Assembly (NCBI RefSeq): GCF_006517815.1
Contig: NZ_CP041198.1
Location: 806,001-870,000 of the forward strand
Source of the DNA: Pseudarthrobacter sp. NIBRBAC000502770
GTDB lineage: Bacteria; Actinomycetota; Actinomycetes; Actinomycetales; Micrococcaceae
Length of the DNA stretch: 64,000 nucleotides
Reading direction: 5' to 3'
Below, piece by piece: positions 61,052 through 64,000 of this stretch (within the stretch, counting starts at the first letter, position 1; each line of letters starts with the position of its first letter). The position numbers were made by a program, and so were the translations under genes. Under the pieces are notes generated by a model. It saw only the letters and a program-made list of their open reading frames with translations. It made no database searches and was not told where the DNA came from.

Positions 61052-61741
61052 TCAGTCCCCGTCCGGCGGGGTGGGGGAGAGCGGCGTGAAGCGGCGCCAC
61101 ACCTCCTGGTAGCTCCGGTACCCGCGAACAGCGGACACGGCCAGGAATGCCAGTCCGCACAGCGCCCCGACGATGAGCCCGCCTGATGTCCCCGCCCCGG
61201 CCAGGGTGACCAACAACCCGGCAACGATGGCAATCAGGGCGGCGTTCGCCGTCGTCATGAAGATCATGCTGCTGCCAGCGACGTGGCTGAAGGAGCCGCG
61301 GTTGCCGAAGAAGTAGTAGGTCTGCCGCGAACCGGCCTCGTCGTCGTGGTACGCGGCCATCAGGTAAGGCGCCACGCCCGGATCCAGGTCCACGTAGGCA
61401 GCACGCAGCCTGTTCATGGCCGTCACGTACATCAGGTCCTCGTGGGCCACGTTCATCACCCGGAGCTGGGTCAGCAGCCCGATCGCCGTGTCGATGAGCA
61501 GGACCACGACTGCCAGCAGGACGAATGCATCCGAAAAGCCCGTGGCCTGCCCTACCAGGGCCACGCTGACAATGCTGGCCGAGGTGAACGTCAGGAACAT
61601 GCTGATGCGGGTCAGGACCTCGCCCTGGGCCGTACTGCGCGACGCCAGCAAGCCCCAGTGTTCCGTGGCGAGCAACTGGGCGCGCACGGAGGGAGGGACC
61701 CCGCTTTGCTGGTGGGAGGCACCGCCGTCCTCGATGGACAT
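61052..61741 (-). CDS. Hypothetical membrane protein
   Basis: Unrecognised protein of 229 aa with four membrane helices in two pairs (about 46-66 and 70-92; about 160-180 and 185-205). Between the pairs is a soluble loop of about 65 residues with MNRLRAAYVDLDPGVAPYLM and DDEAGSRQTYYFF. No enzyme motif is visible. The ATG at 61741 is well placed. It lies 18 bases after the symporter gene on the same strand, so it could be its operon partner. Confidence 0.7.
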   Translation of the reverse strand: MSIEDGGASHQQSGVPPSVRAQLLATEHWGLLASRSTAQGEVLTRISMFLTFTSASIVSVALVGQATGFSDAFVLLAVVVLLIDTAIGLLTQLRVMNVAHEDLMYVTAMNRLRAAYVDLDPGVAPYLMAAYHDDEAGSRQTYYFFGNRGSFSHVAGSSMIFMTTANAALIAIVAGLLVTLAGAGTSGGLIVGALCGLAFLAVSAVRGYRSYQEVWRRFTPLSPTPPDGD

Positions 61742-61759
61742 GGCGCTATTGTCCCCCGG

Positions 61760-63226
61760 TCACCGCTCGGTTGCCAGCGGCCGTTCCGGCGTGTGCAGCC
61801 GCGTCATGATGCGCGGCATGGTCCCGGGAATCCGGTGTGAAGTGGCCCGGGACACGATGACCGTCACGGCGAATGCGGCCGGAACGCTCCAGGCCGCAGG
61901 CTGCGCCAGCCACGGCGGCGTCGGGCCGGATCCCGACAGTGCGCCGGCGATCATCGCCCCGCCGCACAGCACCCCGCCGGTCACCATGCCGGCAATGGCT
62001 CCGGCGTCGGTCAGGCCCCGCCACCAGATGCCGAGCAGCAACACGGGGCAGACCGTGGACGCCGTGAAGGCGAAGACCAGGCCCACACTGCCCGCCAGGG
62101 CCAGGGAGCCGGTCATGAAGGCAAAGCCAAGCGGGACGACGGCGGAGATGACGGCGGCGAGCCGGAACCCGCGGACGCTGCCGCCCAGGACATCCTGGCT
62201 GATGACCCCTGCCAGGGACACCACCAGGCCGGAGGTGGTGGACAGGAACGCTGCGAAGGCCCCGGCCACCACCAGGGCCGAGAGCAGGTCGCCCGCCACC
62301 CCGCCAATGAGTTCACCGGGCAGCCGCAGGACCATGGCGTCCGGCTGCCCGGAACGGGCAAGATCGGGGGCAAACATCCTGGCCACCAGCCCGAACGCCG
62401 TGGGGAAGAGGTAGAACACGGACAGCAGTCCCAGGACGATCAGGGTGGTCCGCCGGGCCGAATGCCCGTCCGGATTGGTGTAGAACCGGACCAGCACGTG
62501 CGGCAGCCCCAGGGTGCCGAAGAGCAGCGCCACCAGCAGGGACACGTTCTGGTAGAGCCCCGCGGGTGGCGCACCCGTGGGGTTCACCGCGGGAGCGGAC
62601 TCGGGTTCGGCTCCCTGGCCGGCCAGCACGAAAATGATGAACAGGATGGGCACGGCCAGCGCCGTCAACTTAAGCCAGTACTGGAACGCCTGGACAAAGG
62701 TGATGGACCGCATGCCGCCCGCCACCACCGTGAGGCATACCACCACCACGACGGCCAGCGAACCCACCCAGTTGGGCAGGCCCGTGGCGATATGGATGGT
62801 CAGGGCCGCGCCGTGCAGCTGCGGCACGATGTACAGCCACCCCACCATCACCACCACCAGGCTGGTGACCCGCCGGACTGTCCGGGAGGCGAGCCTGGAC
62901 TCGGTGAAGTCAGGGATGGTGTAGGCGCCGGACCGGCGCAGCGGGGCGGCGACGAAGAGCAGCAGCATGAGGTAGCCGGCGGTGTAGCCCACCGGGAACC
63001 ACAGCGCGTCGGTCCCGGACACCAGGATCAGCCCGGCGACGCCAAGGAAGCTGGCCGCAGAGAGGTACTCGCCGCCGATCGCCGACGCATTCCACCAGGG
63101 CCGCACGGTCCTGGACGCCACGTAGAAATCCCCGGTGGTGCGCGAGATGCGCAACCCGTAGAACCCGATGATGGCCGTGGCGAGGGACACCACCGTGACG
63201 GCAGTGATGGCGATGCCGGCATTCAC
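61760..63226 (-). CDS. Sodium:solute symporter, acetate/monocarboxylate type
   Basis: SSS-family permease of 488 aa with about 13 helices, close to ActP-type cation/acetate symporters. Motifs: DFYVASRTVRPWWNASAIGGEYLS (parts: FYVASRTVRPWWN, AIGGEYLSAASFLG, about 35-62), YTIPDFTESRL, and the long helix after LPHVLVRFYTNPDGHSARRT. GTG 63226 is used; it starts 8 bases after the stop of the DUF485-type gene. Longer in-frame reading overlaps that gene and is not preferred. Likely imports acetate or a related carboxylate with Na+ or H+. Confidence 0.88.
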   Translation of the reverse strand: MNAGIAITAVTVVSLATAIIGFYGLRISRTTGDFYVASRTVRPWWNASAIGGEYLSAASFLGVAGLILVSGTDALWFPVGYTAGYLMLLLFVAAPLRRSGAYTIPDFTESRLASRTVRRVTSLVVVMVGWLYIVPQLHGAALTIHIATGLPNWVGSLAVVVVVCLTVVAGGMRSITFVQAFQYWLKLTALAVPILFIIFVLAGQGAEPESAPAVNPTGAPPAGLYQNVSLLVALLFGTLGLPHVLVRFYTNPDGHSARRTTLIVLGLLSVFYLFPTAFGLVARMFAPDLARSGQPDAMVLRLPGELIGGVAGDLLSALVVAGAFAAFLSTTSGLVVSLAGVISQDVLGGSVRGFRLAAVISAVVPLGFAFMTGSLALAGSVGLVFAFTASTVCPVLLLGIWWRGLTDAGAIAGMVTGGVLCGGAMIAGALSGSGPTPPWLAQPAAWSVPAAFAVTVIVSRATSHRIPGTMPRIMTRLHTPERPLATER

Positions 63227-63233
63227 GGCCGCG

Positions 63234-63605
63234 TCACTGGTCCCCGGCCAGGTCCCGGTAGCGCGCCTCATTGCGCGCCGCGGTCCTGACATAGAGCCAG
63301 GCGCCCAACCCGATCACCGGGTAGATTCCCACGCCCAGCAGCAGCCAGCCGAACGGGATGCCGGCGATGGTGGTGTCCGCCAGGCCGGGAACCAGCACCA
63401 AAGTCAGCGGGAACGCCGCCAGGATCAGCAGGAAGCCGGCTGCCACCACCAGGGCCAGCCGCAGCTGGGACCTGATCAGCGACCGGACGAACACCTGGCC
63501 TACCTCGGAATCCTGCGCGGCTTCCCGCGACTCAAACGGACGCGGGGCACCATGGACAGCGGTGCGGGCAGCTGCGCTGGGGGCCGTAACCCGGACCCGG
63601 GTCAT
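63234..63605 (-). CDS. DUF485-like small membrane protein
   Basis: Protein of 123 aa with two membrane helices (about 49-72 and 83-108) of the DUF485/YjcH type, the usual partner of ActP-like symporters. ATG 63605 overlaps the stop of the upstream LytTR gene by four bases (ATGA), and its own stop is 8 bases before the symporter start, so all three are one coupled operon. A long N-terminal tail (about 45 residues) has no clear feature. Confidence 0.8.
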   Translation of the reverse strand: MTRVRVTAPSAAARTAVHGAPRPFESREAAQDSEVGQVFVRSLIRSQLRLALVVAAGFLLILAAFPLTLVLVPGLADTTIAGIPFGWLLLGVGIYPVIGLGAWLYVRTAARNEARYRDLAGDQ

Positions 63606-64000
63606 GTGTGCGGCCTGATCCTGGTTGCCTCCAGCTTCTCCCGCACAATGGGCAGGTGCCGCCGGCTGATGGGCAGCCCGGCGCCGGCCACCGTGACGCG
63701 CGGCCCGTCGGCGGCCAGCTTCATGGAGGACACGTGTTTGAGTGCCACCAGGTAGGAGCGGTGCGTGCGGATGAAGCCGGCGTCCGCCCATTGCTGTTCC
63801 AGGTCAGCCAGCGGCACCCGGATGAGGTAGCTTGCGTCGGCTGTGTGCAGCCGGGCGTAGTCGCCCTGGGCCTGCACATAGGTGACGTCGTCGCGCCGGA
63901 TCATCCTGGTGGTCCCGCCTTGGTCCACCGTGATCATCTCCGGCGCCGCTCCGCCCTCCCGCAGCTCGCAGACCCGCCCAACCGAACGCGCGAGGCGCTC
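63602..64000 (-). CDS. LytTR family response regulator (partial)
   Basis: C-terminal part, 132 residues visible, of a transcription regulator running in from the right edge. The LytTR DNA-binding domain is clear: MIRRDDVTYVQAQGDYARLH, FIRTHRSYLVALKHV and GLPISRRHLPIVREKL. The missing N-terminus is probably a receiver domain, with a sensor kinase gene beyond the window. It is translationally coupled to the DUF485 and symporter genes and is likely to regulate carboxylate uptake. Confidence 0.88.
   Translation of the reverse strand, partial: ERLARSVGRVCELREGGAAPEMITVDQGGTTRMIRRDDVTYVQAQGDYARLHTADASYLIRVPLADLEQQWADAGFIRTHRSYLVALKHVSSMKLAADGPRVTVAGAGLPISRRHLPIVREKLEATRIRPHT

Noticed and set aside
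1..64000. CRISPR array
   Set aside because: No series of direct repeats with regular unique spacers and no cas gene was seen; the only short tandem repeats are at 17022 and 24608.

Overview
The window reads as chromosomal DNA of a high-GC actinobacterium of the Micrococcaceae, most likely Arthrobacter or Pseudarthrobacter. The reasons are strong G/C bias at third codon positions, many GTG starts, TGATG and GTGA-type gene overlaps, two SAM-IV-type riboswitches, a DUF222/HNH gene, GatCAB, and the actinobacterial orders glyS..dusB-dgt..dnaG and M23 peptidase-rpsB-tsf-pyrH-frr-cdsA. The family is certain at the level of actinobacteria; the genus is inference. No rRNA, CRISPR array, insertion sequence or prophage was seen.

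Left part (1-16 kb): a citrate-type two-component system (regulator cut by the left edge) divergent from a CitMHS transporter; the gatCAB amidotransferase operon; an exported DUF5666-like protein; a LysR regulator divergent from a threonine-to-glycine operon (tdh-kbl), followed by an FAD oxidoreductase and a lone hutI; then a DeoR regulator, a CPBP membrane protease and a small lipoprotein.

Middle (16-41 kb): a DUF222/HNH protein, a VOC protein, and two methionine genes (metY, metX), each behind its own SAM-IV-type riboswitch. A catabolic block follows: MFS transporter and zinc dehydrogenase, LysR regulator, mmsB-mmsA. Then come an SGNH hydrolase broken by a frameshift, an esterase, an S4 protein, a DMT transporter, glyS with a GNAT protein, a frameshifted PlsC acyltransferase with an alpha/beta hydrolase, a YibE/F membrane protein, flavohaemoglobin, and dusB-dgt.

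The most unusual block lies at 41.5-45.1 kb, between dgt and dnaG, which are neighbours in other actinobacteria. It is a tightly overlapping operon: a 7-codon micro-ORF with a near-perfect Shine-Dalgarno, a small exported protein, an ApbE flavin transferase, a ferric-reductase-like haem membrane protein, a NuoF-like NADH/FMN/FeS protein and a small ferredoxin. Together these could carry electrons from NADH across the membrane, but the flavinylated exported acceptor that ApbE would modify is not visible.

Right part (45-64 kb): dnaG, two identical tRNA-Asn genes, a Bcr/CflA exporter, lipid-related genes (CDP-alcohol phosphatidyltransferase, NIPA-like transporter, GT4 glycosyltransferase), a CAT-anticodon tRNA, an acyl-CoA dehydrogenase behind a 28-bp palindromic operator, an M23 peptidase divergent from the translation/lipid operon rpsB-tsf-pyrH-frr-cdsA, a DivIVA-like protein, and at the right edge an acetate-type sodium symporter operon led by a LytTR regulator.

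Across the window, long hairpin elements with 23-27 bp arms sit between genes, and two genes show an apparent one-base loss in a G/C run, which may be assembly error or true decay.
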